Shown here: positions 1-6,177 of the stretch, piece after piece | How positions within the stretch are numbered: the first letter of the stretch is position 1 | Layout of the letters: each line of letters begins with the position of its first letter | Assembly: GCA_027081565.1 (NCBI GenBank) | Contig: JALWKG010000082.1 | Location: 1 to 6,327, forward strand | Origin: Helicobacteraceae bacterium | Lineage (GTDB): Bacteria > Campylobacterota > Campylobacteria > Campylobacterales > Sulfurimonadaceae | DNA length: 6,327 bases | Direction of reading: 5' to 3' | Notes under the pieces: model-generated | What the model saw: only the letters and a program-made list of their open reading frames with translations | Databases searched by the model: none | What the model was told of the DNA's origin: nothing | Translations under genes and position numbers: made by a program

Positions 1-64
1 AGCGTCTTTTTTGCACCTTATTAGAACTCTCTTCTACCCTATCTTTCTATTCAACTTTATGCTA

Positions 65-643
65 TTACTCTATTATTTTAACTACGCGCCCGTATTTATA
101 TCGACCAATTTTGTATTTATGTTGTTTATCTAAACGCAGTACAACTCTATAGCGTCCGCCATGCGCACCAATTTCTAACTTTCTAAAGGGTGCTGTTGCC
201 AACGTTTTTCTTTTAGAACCGAAATCTGATGGTGATATAAAGTCTATGACAATACTTGGAGGATTAGAGATACTAAAGTGCTTGGCAATTTTGTCTTTAG
301 TCTCTATATAGGCTCGGTTTTTTTTAAATACAAAGCGGGCTTTACTAAAGTTAAACACCTCTTTGTTCACTTTAGTTGCAGCTACCTTTGTCTTCTTTTT
401 ATCAGTAACAGTAGTTGGCACTCTCTTCGTTCTAGGAGGATGTATTTTAGGTTTAGAATCAGGTTTAATAACATTTGCTGCTACTTCAGAAGTTGTTTTA
501 AGGGGATTTGTCTCGGCTTTATTTGGCAGTGGTGTGTTGTAATGGACCACTTGTACTTCTTGAGTATTTGCCGGAACAAAAGGGTTGTCCCGTGCAGAGA
601 GTATAAACGTAAAAATAAACAGTATTAATAGTGTAAGACGCAT
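65..643 (-). CDS. Secreted AMIN-domain envelope protein (CgpA-like position)
   Basis: This 192-residue protein starts with a hydrophobic signal segment (about residues 3-16) ending LSA before RDNPF, so it is probably exported to the periplasm. Residues about 20-95 form a low-complexity linker rich in Pro, Lys and Thr. Residues about 98-190 resemble an AMIN domain, with the IVIDF strand at 131-135 and the RYRVVLRL strand at 164-171. AMIN domains bind peptidoglycan or localise proteins in the envelope, and no catalytic domain follows here. An AAGGA ribosome site 5 nt before the ATG supports the start. It is the last complete gene of the recA-eno operon, 36 bp after the FtsB-like gene. By position it matches C. 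jejuni Cj1670c (CgpA, a periplasmic glycoprotein), but I see no D/E-X-N-X-S/T glycosylation sequon in it. The domain call is fairly secure; its exact role is unknown. Confidence 0.8.
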   Translation of the reverse strand: MRLTLLILFIFTFILSARDNPFVPANTQEVQVVHYNTPLPNKAETNPLKTTSEVAANVIKPDSKPKIHPPRTKRVPTTVTDKKKTKVAATKVNKEVFNFSKARFVFKKNRAYIETKDKIAKHFSISNPPSIVIDFISPSDFGSKRKTLATAPFRKLEIGAHGGRYRVVLRLDKQHKYKIGRYKYGRVVKIIE

Positions 644-679
644 TATGTTCCTTTTTGCATCTGAGTTGGCTTATTATAC

Positions 680-988
680 CTATTTTTCAGGCTCTAACTC
701 TTTGAGCTCAAAATACTCTTTTTGCAGTGCGGCATTCTCTTTTTTGTAGTTACTGATCTCATCATTAAGATAAGTCTCATACTCTTCAAGCTGTAAAAGG
801 ACCTCTAATGAGTTATCACCAAACAGCAATATATTGAGATAAAAACCTAGAAGTACAATAATAACAAAGATAGAAAGAAATTTTGTGAGAGAGAGTCCCA
901 GATATTTTTCTGTGACACTTTGAGAGGGGGTACTGTAGAGTACCTCTTTATGTTCTGGTTCTTGCGCGGGGCTGACTTCTTCAGACAT
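680..988 (-). CDS. FtsB/DivIC-like septum formation protein
   Basis: The protein is 102 residues and bitopic. It has a charged N-terminal tail of about 33 residues, one transmembrane helix (about 36-56, rich in I, V and L), and then a periplasmic coiled coil (about 60-98). The sequence after the membrane, FGDNSLEVLLQLEEY followed by N-, K- and E-rich heptads, is the usual FtsB/DivIC layout. FtsB partners FtsL and FtsQ in the divisome and helps activate septal peptidoglycan synthesis. This role is inferred from architecture, since the family diverges strongly in sequence. The gene starts 15 bp after the eno stop with only a weak ribosome site, so translation may depend on coupling to eno. The cytoplasmic tail is longer than that of E. 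coli FtsB, whose membrane helix lies almost at the N-terminus. An unrelated short coiled-coil membrane protein remains possible. Confidence 0.75.
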   Translation of the reverse strand: MSEEVSPAQEPEHKEVLYSTPSQSVTEKYLGLSLTKFLSIFVIIVLLGFYLNILLFGDNSLEVLLQLEEYETYLNDEISNYKKENAALQKEYFELKELEPEK

Positions 989-1003
989 AAAGCTTAGATG
1001 TGC

Positions 1004-2275
1004 TTACTTAAAAAGCACATTCCCTAGATATTCACCATAAACAAGTTCTTGCTCTATTTCAAGAATACGATTGTATTTTGCCGTACGTTCACCACGTGCA
1101 GTTGAACCTGTCTTTATCTGACCACAGTTAAGTGCGACAGCAAAATCTGCAATAAACGCATCTTCACTTTCACCAGAGCGGTGACTCATAACACATGTAT
1201 AACCGTTACGCTGTGCAAGACGTACTGTTAACATTGTCTCAGAAACAGAACCGATCTGGTTTGGTTTAATCAATATAGAGTTAGCGATACCTTCATTGAT
1301 ACCTCTTGCTAAGATGTTGGCATTGGTAACAAAAAGGTCATCACCAACAATCTGGATCTTGTCGCCAAGCTTCTCTGTCATCAGTTTAAAGCCATCCCAA
1401 TCCTCTTCGTTAAGACCATCTTCAATAGAAACAATAGGGTACTTAGAACAGAGGTCAACATAATAGTCCACTAATTCTGCAGAAGTTACCGTGCGGTTTT
1501 CAGACTCAAGTCTATAACCACCACCCTCTGCAAGAATCTCAGAAGCAGCTACATCTAAAGCAATACCGATCTGTTTACCAGGAGTATAGCCCGCTTTTTC
1601 TATGGCTTCAATAATAATTTGTATAGGCTCTTCGTTAGAGCTAAGGTCTGGAGCAAAACCACCCTCATCACCTAGAGCAGTGTTATGCTTTTTAGCTTTT
1701 AAAATCGCTTTTAAGTTGTGATACACTTCAGATGAAGCGCGAAGTCCCTCTGCAAAGTCTTCAAAACCTACCGGAACGATCATATACTCTTGAAAGTCAA
1801 CCGAATTATCTGCATGAGATCCACCATTAATGATGTTTAGCATTGGTGTCGGTAGGACCATAGCATTTGCCCCACCAAGATAACGATAAAGTGGCATTTT
1901 AAGTGAAGCTGCTGCTGCACGTGCCACTGCCATAGAAGCACCAAGAACTGCATTGGCACCTAAATGACCATAGTTCTCCGTACCATCAACCTCTTTCATT
2001 GTTGCATCAACAATAGCTTGGTTGAACGGGCTAAGACCGATCAATGCATCAGCAATATCGCCGTTTACATTGTCTACAGCTTTAAGAACACCCTTACCCA
2101 TGTAACGGCTACCACCATCACGAAGCTCAAGCGCCTCACGTTTACCAGTACTGGCACCACTAGGTACGATCGCACTTTCTGTTGTTCCATCACTTAGTGT
2201 CACTGTTGTCTTAACTGTTGGATTACCACGTGAATCCATTACTTCCATTGCACTAACGTTATCTATAAAAATCAT
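1004..2275 (-). CDS. eno: Enolase (phosphopyruvate hydratase)
   Basis: Enolase interconverts 2-phosphoglycerate and phosphoenolpyruvate in glycolysis and gluconeogenesis, in the cytoplasm. At 423 residues it is full length for the family. The key residues are visible: substrate-closing loop SGASTG at 39-43, His154 in GGSHADN, acid/base Glu204 in GDEGG, Mg ligands Asp241, Glu285 (SIEDG) and Asp312 (GDDLF), catalytic Lys337 (LIKPNQ), the SHRSGE motif at 364-369, and Lys388 in GQIKTG. The ATG overlaps the recA stop in an ATGA tetranucleotide, and an AGAGGA ribosome site lies 9 nt upstream inside recA. Together these indicate co-transcription and translational coupling with recA. In an autotroph or organic-acid-using campylobacterote the enzyme would probably serve gluconeogenesis as much as glycolysis; that is inference. 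Confidence 0.98.
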   Translation of the reverse strand: MIFIDNVSAMEVMDSRGNPTVKTTVTLSDGTTESAIVPSGASTGKREALELRDGGSRYMGKGVLKAVDNVNGDIADALIGLSPFNQAIVDATMKEVDGTENYGHLGANAVLGASMAVARAAAASLKMPLYRYLGGANAMVLPTPMLNIINGGSHADNSVDFQEYMIVPVGFEDFAEGLRASSEVYHNLKAILKAKKHNTALGDEGGFAPDLSSNEEPIQIIIEAIEKAGYTPGKQIGIALDVAASEILAEGGGYRLESENRTVTSAELVDYYVDLCSKYPIVSIEDGLNEEDWDGFKLMTEKLGDKIQIVGDDLFVTNANILARGINEGIANSILIKPNQIGSVSETMLTVRLAQRNGYTCVMSHRSGESEDAFIADFAVALNCGQIKTGSTARGERTAKYNRILEIEQELVYGEYLGNVLFK

Positions 2276-3309
2276 ATATCTGCATCCTCTAATTCTTTTT
2301 TATCCATGTCCATCACGGAACTAATTCCCATTGCTTGCTTGATCTTCTCTTCGATCTCTGCAGCAAGTACCGGGTCCTCTTTAAATTTCTCTTTAACTTT
2401 TTCACGACCCTGACCAAGTTTCATGTCGCCATAAGAGAACCATGCACCACTTTTATCAATGATGTCTAATTTTACACCATAATCGCAAAGTTCTCCCTCT
2501 TTAGAGATACCTTCACCAAACATTATGTCAAATTCTGCCTGTTTGAACGGTGGTGCAACCTTGTTTTTCACAATCTTTGCCTTGGTACGGTTACCAATAG
2601 GTGCTTCTGCCTGCTTCAATGTCGCAATACGACGGATATCAATACGTACCGAAGAGTAGAACTTCAAGGCATTACCACCCGTTGTTGTCTCAGGAGAGCC
2701 ATAACCCATCATACCGATCTTCATACGGATCTGGTTAATAAAGATGACGGTACAGTTCATCTTATGAAGGATACCTGTCAACTTACGAAGTGCTTTGGAC
2801 ATCAAACGTGCCTGAACACCGACCTGCTGGTCTGTCATCTCACCCTCAAGCTCGACTTTTGGGGTCAAGGCAGCAACTGAGTCAATAACGATCAGATCTA
2901 CTGCTCCCGAACGTGCGATGGTCTCAACAATGTCAAGCGCTTGCTCTCCATAATCAGGTTGCGAGACCAAGAGGTTATCTACATCCACACCAAGGTTTTT
3001 AGCATACAAGACGTCCAGTGCATGTTCCGCATCAATAAAAGCACAAACACCGCCTGCTTTTTGACACTCAGCAGTGATCTGAAGTGTTAAAGTAGTTTTA
3101 CCTGAACTCTCTGGTCCATAGATCTCAATAACACGACCTTGCGGAACGCCGCCTATACCAAGTGCTAGATCAAGCCCTAAAGAACCGGTACTGATCGCTT
3201 CGATTGGTTCAAAATCTTTGTCTCCAAGACGCATCAACGCCCCTTTACCAAAGGCTTTGTCGATCTGCTTCATTGCCAAGTCTAGTGATTTTTGTTTATT
3301 TGCGTCCAT
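2272..3309 (-). CDS. recA: Recombinase RecA
   Basis: RecA is the ATP-dependent strand-exchange protein of homologous recombination and DNA repair. The 345-residue length is typical. Visible elements are the N-terminal polymerisation helix, Walker A GPESSGKT at 65-72, catalytic Glu95 in DAEHALD, Walker B with LIVIDS ending at 144, loop 1 around EGEMTDQQVG (155-164), Gln193 leading into the DNA-binding loop 2 with GSPETTTGGNALKF (204-217), and an acidic C-terminal tail ending EDADI. An AAGAGGA ribosome site 9 nt before the ATG fixes the start. It is the first gene of the minus-strand operon and its stop overlaps the eno start. I see no LexA-type operator upstream, neither the CTGT-N8-ACAG form nor the GAAC-N4-GTTC form. 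This fits a lineage generally thought to lack a classical SOS system. Confidence 0.99.
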   Translation of the reverse strand: MDANKQKSLDLAMKQIDKAFGKGALMRLGDKDFEPIEAISTGSLGLDLALGIGGVPQGRVIEIYGPESSGKTTLTLQITAECQKAGGVCAFIDAEHALDVLYAKNLGVDVDNLLVSQPDYGEQALDIVETIARSGAVDLIVIDSVAALTPKVELEGEMTDQQVGVQARLMSKALRKLTGILHKMNCTVIFINQIRMKIGMMGYGSPETTTGGNALKFYSSVRIDIRRIATLKQAEAPIGNRTKAKIVKNKVAPPFKQAEFDIMFGEGISKEGELCDYGVKLDIIDKSGAWFSYGDMKLGQGREKVKEKFKEDPVLAAEIEEKIKQAMGISSVMDMDKKELEDADI

Positions 3310-3329
3310 AGTTTGTAATCCTCTTACAT

Positions 3330-3345
3330 GACAACTGATGCTGTC
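3330..3345 (-). promoter_or_regulatory. Leader hairpin just upstream of the recA ribosome site
   Basis: On the recA mRNA strand GACAGC pairs with GUUGUC (one G-U pair) around the 4-nt loop AUCA, giving a 6-bp stem. It ends 4 nt before the AAGAGGA ribosome site at 3325-3319. The pairing is read directly from the sequence. A role in mRNA stability or translation is only inference, and a stem this short can arise by chance. Confidence 0.3.
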
Positions 3346-3362
3346 TTTAATTTATTATCAAT

Positions 3363-3368
3363 ATTATA
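3363..3368 (-). promoter_or_regulatory. Candidate -10 box, proximal recA promoter
   Basis: The minus strand reads a perfect TATAAT here, which would start transcription about 47 nt before the recA ATG. There is no good -35 at normal spacing. In Campylobacterota the sigma-70 -35 element is usually weak or absent, so that does not exclude it. The surrounding sequence is very AT-rich, so chance matches are likely. Confidence 0.4.
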
Positions 3369-3386
3369 TGACTATTTGCAATAGAT

Positions 3387-3392
3387 ATTATA
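3387..3392 (-). promoter_or_regulatory. Candidate -10 box, distal recA promoter
   Basis: A second perfect minus-strand TATAAT (context AAGTATAATATC) lies 24 nt upstream of the first. It would give a leader of about 70 nt. No clear -35 precedes it. Two staggered boxes could mean two recA operon promoters, or one real promoter and one chance match. Confidence 0.4.
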
Positions 3393-3480
3393 CTTACATT
3401 GCATTTTGACATATTTTCTGAACTAAATTGATACGTTTTCCCAAAAACCACAATAGGGCGTAATTTTAGCGCTTTTTGGT

Positions 3481-3486
3481 TAAAAT
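3481..3486 (+). promoter_or_regulatory. Candidate -10 box of the mqnD-murB transcript
   Basis: TAAAAT is preceded by GT and by a T-rich stretch (CTTTTTGG), which resembles the Campylobacter-type extended -10 (gnTAnaAT with T-rich sequence upstream) in place of a -35. The predicted start near 3493 would leave a leader of about 50 nt carrying the hairpin at 3513-3528. It also forms a 6-bp inverted repeat with ATTTTA at 3463-3468, of unknown meaning. The evidence is a motif match only. Confidence 0.35.
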
Positions 3487-3512
3487 CAAGATTACTTTTA
3501 GACATATTTTAT

Positions 3513-3528
3513 GGTTTGGAGACAGACC
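3513..3528 (+). promoter_or_regulatory. Leader hairpin with GNRA-type loop upstream of mqnD
   Basis: GGUUUG pairs with CAGACC (one U-G pair) around the loop GAGA, a GNRA tetraloop, giving a compact 6-bp stem. It is followed by UGUUUU, then the AGGA ribosome site at 3535-3538, then a run of eight U. The stem and loop are visible in the sequence. It could be a 5' stabiliser, a weak attenuator or chance. Confidence 0.35.
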
Positions 3529-3534
3529 TGTTTT

Positions 3535-3548
3535 AGGACTTTTTTTTG
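3535..3548 (+). promoter_or_regulatory. Ribosome site and TTG start of mqnD
   Basis: AGGA at 3535-3538 lies 7 nt before TTG (3546-3548) but 16 nt before the first ATG (3555-3557). The spacing therefore favours the TTG start. The spacer is almost entirely T: eight in a row span 3540-3547, running into the start codon. Confidence 0.65.
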
Positions 3549-4409
3549 AAAAAAATGTTGATTGCCCACTCACCGGATGCAGATGATATCTTTATGTATT
3601 ATGCTATTAAGTTTGGCTGGGTCACCCAAGAAGGGGTAGACTTTGACAACATCCCTCTCGACATTGAAACACTCAATGTCGAAGCACTTAAAGGGACTTA
3701 CGACATCTCTGCTATCAGTTTTGCCCTCTATCCTCATATTAGAGAAGACTATGCTCTATTACGCACTGCTGTAAGCTTTGGTGAAGGGTATGGGCCTAAG
3801 CTTATCCGCCGTAAAAAGACCAAACTCAAACGAAACTTTAAAGTGGCACTCAGTGGTAAATACACAACTAACGCTATGCTTTTTCGTATGGCTTACCCTG
3901 ATGCGCGTCCTGTTTACATGGACTTTTTGGAGATCGAAGAGGCGGTTCGTAGTGGTCAAGTCCATGCCGGTGTCCTTATCCACGAAAGTATCTTGACCTT
4001 TGGAGACGAACTCGAAGTCGAACGCGAGATGTGGGACATCTGGCAGGAGCTTGCAGGCAAAGAGCTTCCTCTACCACTTGGCGGTATGGCGATCCGTCGT
4101 TCACTGCCACTGACACAGGCAATCACTTACGAAGAGACACTGACCGAAGCCGTCAAGGTCGCAAGAGACAGAAAAGAGGAACTTTGTGAACGCCTGGTCA
4201 GAGAGAATCTTGTACGTATCGAAGGTAAGACTTTAGACAAGTATCTTGAGTTATATGCCAATGATGACTCGGTAGAGTTAAGTCCTTTGCAACTAAAAGC
4301 TATTGACAAACTTTATGAACTCGGGTTTAAACACGGTTTCTACGACACCCAGATAAAAGCAGAAGATTACCTCATACCACGTGAGTATACTGAGCTGCGT
4401 AACAGTTAA
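3546..4409 (+). CDS. mqnD: 1,4-dihydroxy-6-naphthoate synthase (MqnD family, menaquinone futalosine pathway)
   Basis: MqnD converts cyclic dehypoxanthinyl futalosine to 1,4-dihydroxy-6-naphthoate, a late step of the futalosine route to menaquinone. The protein is 287 residues, cytoplasmic, with the periplasmic-binding-protein-like fold of the MqnA/MqnD family and no signal peptide. Family landmarks are the N-terminal HSPDADDIFMYYA (8-20, equivalent to SPCPNDTF in other MqnD), GYGPKLI (81-87), SGKYTTNAML (103-112), GVLIHES with the likely catalytic His146, and LPLGGMAIRR (176-185). The His-containing motif and the SPDADD start favour MqnD over MqnA. The TTG start is chosen from ribosome-site spacing; an ATG three codons later would lose only MKK. 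Its 3' end overlaps the assigned murB start by 29 nt. Menaquinone is the usual respiratory quinone of Campylobacterota, so the gene fits the host. Confidence 0.85.
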   Translation: MKKMLIAHSPDADDIFMYYAIKFGWVTQEGVDFDNIPLDIETLNVEALKGTYDISAISFALYPHIREDYALLRTAVSFGEGYGPKLIRRKKTKLKRNFKVALSGKYTTNAMLFRMAYPDARPVYMDFLEIEEAVRSGQVHAGVLIHESILTFGDELEVEREMWDIWQELAGKELPLPLGGMAIRRSLPLTQAITYEETLTEAVKVARDRKEELCERLVRENLVRIEGKTLDKYLELYANDDSVELSPLQLKAIDKLYELGFKHGFYDTQIKAEDYLIPREYTELRNS

Positions 4410-5238
4410 AAAAGGTAAGACTATCGGTTCATATAAAACTATCAATTTCGCAAAATTTAGTTCTATACATGTGGGGCCTGTTACTGACGTCTATATGATC
4501 GACAGCCACGAATACCCTGACAATGCGTACTTAATAGGTGCTGCCAACAACTTACTTATCGGCCCAGAACATCCCCCACTTATGAAGCTCTCAAAAGTAT
4601 TTGACTACATCAAAATCATAGATAACAAGTTACATATAGGTGCAGCAACACCCGGGGGCAAGGTTGTCTCTTTTTGCAAAAAGCACAACCTCGCTAATTT
4701 TGAGTTTGTTGCACACCTGCCGGGTACTATAGGGGGTATGCTACAGATGAATGCCGGCTTGAAAGAGTATGAGATCTTCAACCATCTTCATAAAGTCCAT
4801 TTCAAAGATGGTTACCGTCTTCTTGGTGAGATCGAATATGGTTACCGTAGTACTAATATTGACAAGGTTGCTTTTGAGGGAATCTTTGAACTTGAACAAG
4901 GCTTTGATCATAGTAAGATCGAGATGTTTAAAAAGATGCGTGCCAACCAGCCGCACGACCCAAGTGCTGGTAGCTTTTTCAAAAATCCAGAAGGTGACCA
5001 TGCCGGTCGACTGATTGAAGCAGTTGGGCTAAAAGGTCACCGTGTTGGCGATATGGCCTATAGCCAAAAACATGCCAACTTCATGGTGAACCTGGGAAAA
5101 GGCAGTTTTGATGAAGCCATTGCTTTGATGCAGTTGGCAAAAGAGCGTGTTCATGAGACCTTTGGTATAACACTTGAAAATGAAGTCGCCATAATTGACA
5201 GACGTTTTATAAATGCAACAGACAACTCTAGGTTCTAA
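4381..5238 (+). CDS. murB: UDP-N-acetylenolpyruvoylglucosamine reductase (MurB)
   Basis: MurB is the cytoplasmic FAD- and NADPH-dependent enzyme that reduces UDP-GlcNAc-enolpyruvate to UDP-MurNAc in peptidoglycan synthesis. It is 285 residues from the GTG. Family motifs are SSIHVGP (27-33) at the start of the FAD domain, LPGTIGGMLQMNAG (113-126), YGYRSTNI (153-160), SAGSFFKNP with proton-donor Ser198 (195-203), AGRLIEAVGLKG (208-219), HANFMVN (231-237) and the C-terminal LENEVAII with Glu268. It resembles the short MurB type. The start is doubtful. GTG 4381 is the only ATG, GTG or TTG between the upstream stop at 4354-4356 and the conserved region, it lies inside mqnD, and it lacks a good ribosome site. 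The stop TAA overlaps the TAG of the convergent OMP gene. Confidence 0.93.
   Translation: MSILSCVTVKKGKTIGSYKTINFAKFSSIHVGPVTDVYMIDSHEYPDNAYLIGAANNLLIGPEHPPLMKLSKVFDYIKIIDNKLHIGAATPGGKVVSFCKKHNLANFEFVAHLPGTIGGMLQMNAGLKEYEIFNHLHKVHFKDGYRLLGEIEYGYRSTNIDKVAFEGIFELEQGFDHSKIEMFKKMRANQPHDPSAGSFFKNPEGDHAGRLIEAVGLKGHRVGDMAYSQKHANFMVNLGKGSFDEAIALMQLAKERVHETFGITLENEVAIIDRRFINATDNSRF
4412..4425 (+). promoter_or_regulatory. Ribosome-site-like AAGG with in-frame ATC, alternative murB start
   Basis: AAGG (4412-4415) sits 3 nt after the mqnD stop and 7 nt before an in-frame ATC (4423-4425). Initiation there would give a 271-residue MurB without the 14 non-conserved N-terminal residues. ATC is a very rare start codon, so this is a flagged possibility and not a firm call. 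Confidence 0.25.
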
Positions 5239-6038
5239 AACTGCAGAGTAAGCCCGCCATAAAGACCATCAAACAGAACATCTACATCACTCTTTCCTGA
5301 AAACAGGTCTCCTAAAAACTGACTATTTTCGCCTTTGACATAAAAACTTTGTACTCTATACCCCAATTCTAGACCTGGATGCAGTTGCATCTCTATAGGC
5401 AGGGTGTAGTGAACCTTGGCCTTAAAATCATAAAGTGTAGAACTGCCATCTGTAATATACTTTATATCAGAATTCAAACTCAAACCACTCTCTAAAACCT
5501 CATAACGACCATGAAGATAAAACATAGGAACCCATGCAGTAGACTGCGTATCGACATTAAGGTCTGAAACTTGGTACTGTGTTGACATATACTTTATATC
5601 CACTCCCATATCCAGACTTAGACCAAGATAATTATCTAAAACAGGGTAAAAGAGTAAAGTGTCATACTGCGTTATGGCTAACTGTGTCTCAGAATGCAGT
5701 GTTATAGAATTTCCAAACCATAATGATTGTTCAAAATAAGTAATATCTCCTAAGCCCTGAACATGACTATACTCAAACCCTATGTTAGGGGCCATAGATA
5801 TAGAGTGTTGAATATTTACATAAGCATAGCCAAACATACTACTCTGATTACTCATACTGTCGGTTATATCTATATCTGTTGCGATTACACCTAACAGATC
5901 AATATTGCCATAATGCTCTATCGCACCATTAGTACTGCTGTTCCACATACCGACACCACCCTCTGCTTTCCACTCTGCTGCATACAAAGAGGTTAGTAGA
6001 GTTCCAAAAATAATAAGCGTTTTAATGAAGATCTTCAT
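5235..6038 (-). CDS. Outer-membrane beta-barrel protein, TIGR04219-like
   Basis: This 267-residue protein begins with a signal peptide (KIFIKTLIIFGTLLTSLYA, likely cut after Ala20 before AEWKAEGG). The mature part has alternating polar/hydrophobic strands typical of a barrel and ends in LYGGLTLQF, a C-terminal aromatic BAM-type signal. Patterns such as AYVNIQHSI and PNIGFEYSHV (72-93), TQYDTLLFYPVLDN (123-136) and LGLSLDMGVDIKYM (138-151) match my recollection of the TIGR04219 outer-membrane family. The family has no firmly known substrate, so function is unassigned. The ATG has no Shine-Dalgarno sequence but has a TATAAT 7 nt upstream. Its stop overlaps the murB stop convergently, and a paralogue lies 139 bp upstream. 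Confidence 0.75.
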   Translation of the reverse strand: MKIFIKTLIIFGTLLTSLYAAEWKAEGGVGMWNSSTNGAIEHYGNIDLLGVIATDIDITDSMSNQSSMFGYAYVNIQHSISMAPNIGFEYSHVQGLGDITYFEQSLWFGNSITLHSETQLAITQYDTLLFYPVLDNYLGLSLDMGVDIKYMSTQYQVSDLNVDTQSTAWVPMFYLHGRYEVLESGLSLNSDIKYITDGSSTLYDFKAKVHYTLPIEMQLHPGLELGYRVQSFYVKGENSQFLGDLFSGKSDVDVLFDGLYGGLTLQF

Positions 6039-6044
6039 ACAACA

Positions 6045-6050
6045 ATTATA
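6045..6050 (-). promoter_or_regulatory. Candidate -10 box directly before the OMP start (leaderless arrangement)
   Basis: A perfect TATAAT on the minus strand is followed by exactly 7 nt and then the ATG, so transcription would begin at or next to the A of the start codon. No Shine-Dalgarno sequence lies between. A -35 is not evident. A weaker alternative is TTGACG on the minus strand (6098-6093) with a poor -10 at short spacing. Confidence 0.35.
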
Positions 6051-6141
6051 GCTGTTTTCGATGTTTAAACCATAGTATGATCTATATTATTACGTCAAAT
6101 AGTTCGATTTGGAAAAGATGTTGATAAGTTTGTGAGAGAGA

Positions 6142-6159
6142 GATGGGGACTATCCCATC
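6142..6159 (-). terminator. Possible weak terminator between the two OMP genes
   Basis: GATGGG and CCCATC form a perfect 6-bp inverted repeat around a 6-nt loop, 18 nt after the stop of the partial OMP gene. On the minus strand it is followed by TCTCTCTC rather than a clean T run. It may end the upstream OMP transcript or only slow it. Confidence 0.35.
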
Positions 6160-6177
6160 AAAATATAAAGTGAAGAT

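Noticed and set aside
1..64. Possible start of the next operon gene on the minus strand (GTG at 16-14, purine-rich sequence upstream).
   Set aside because: Only about five codons are visible and they match nothing I recognise. The weak ribosome site does not support a call, and the other strand and frames are also partly open.
278..628. Plus-strand open frame of 116 codons opposite the AMIN gene.
   Set aside because: It is rich in Cys, Arg and Phe, has no ribosome site or family resemblance, and lies wholly antisense to a convincing gene.
3372..3384. Short inverted repeat CTATT-TGC-AATAG in the recA promoter region as an operator.
   Set aside because: Arms of 5 bp in very AT-rich DNA are expected by chance, and it matches no regulator site I can name.
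3406..3434. TTGACA on the plus strand as a -35 for mqnD.
   Set aside because: The sequence 17 nt downstream (TGATAC) is a poor -10, and a better TAAAAT lies closer to the gene.
3522..3531. ACAG-AC-CTGT as a LexA-like site upstream of mqnD.
   Set aside because: The half-sites are 2 nt apart, whereas the classical LexA box has 8 nt between them, and it overlaps a better-explained hairpin.
3759..3996. Overlapping open frames on both strands within mqnD, and similar ones within murB (4741-5014).
   Set aside because: They are shadow frames of strongly conserved genes, with no ribosome sites or recognisable domains.
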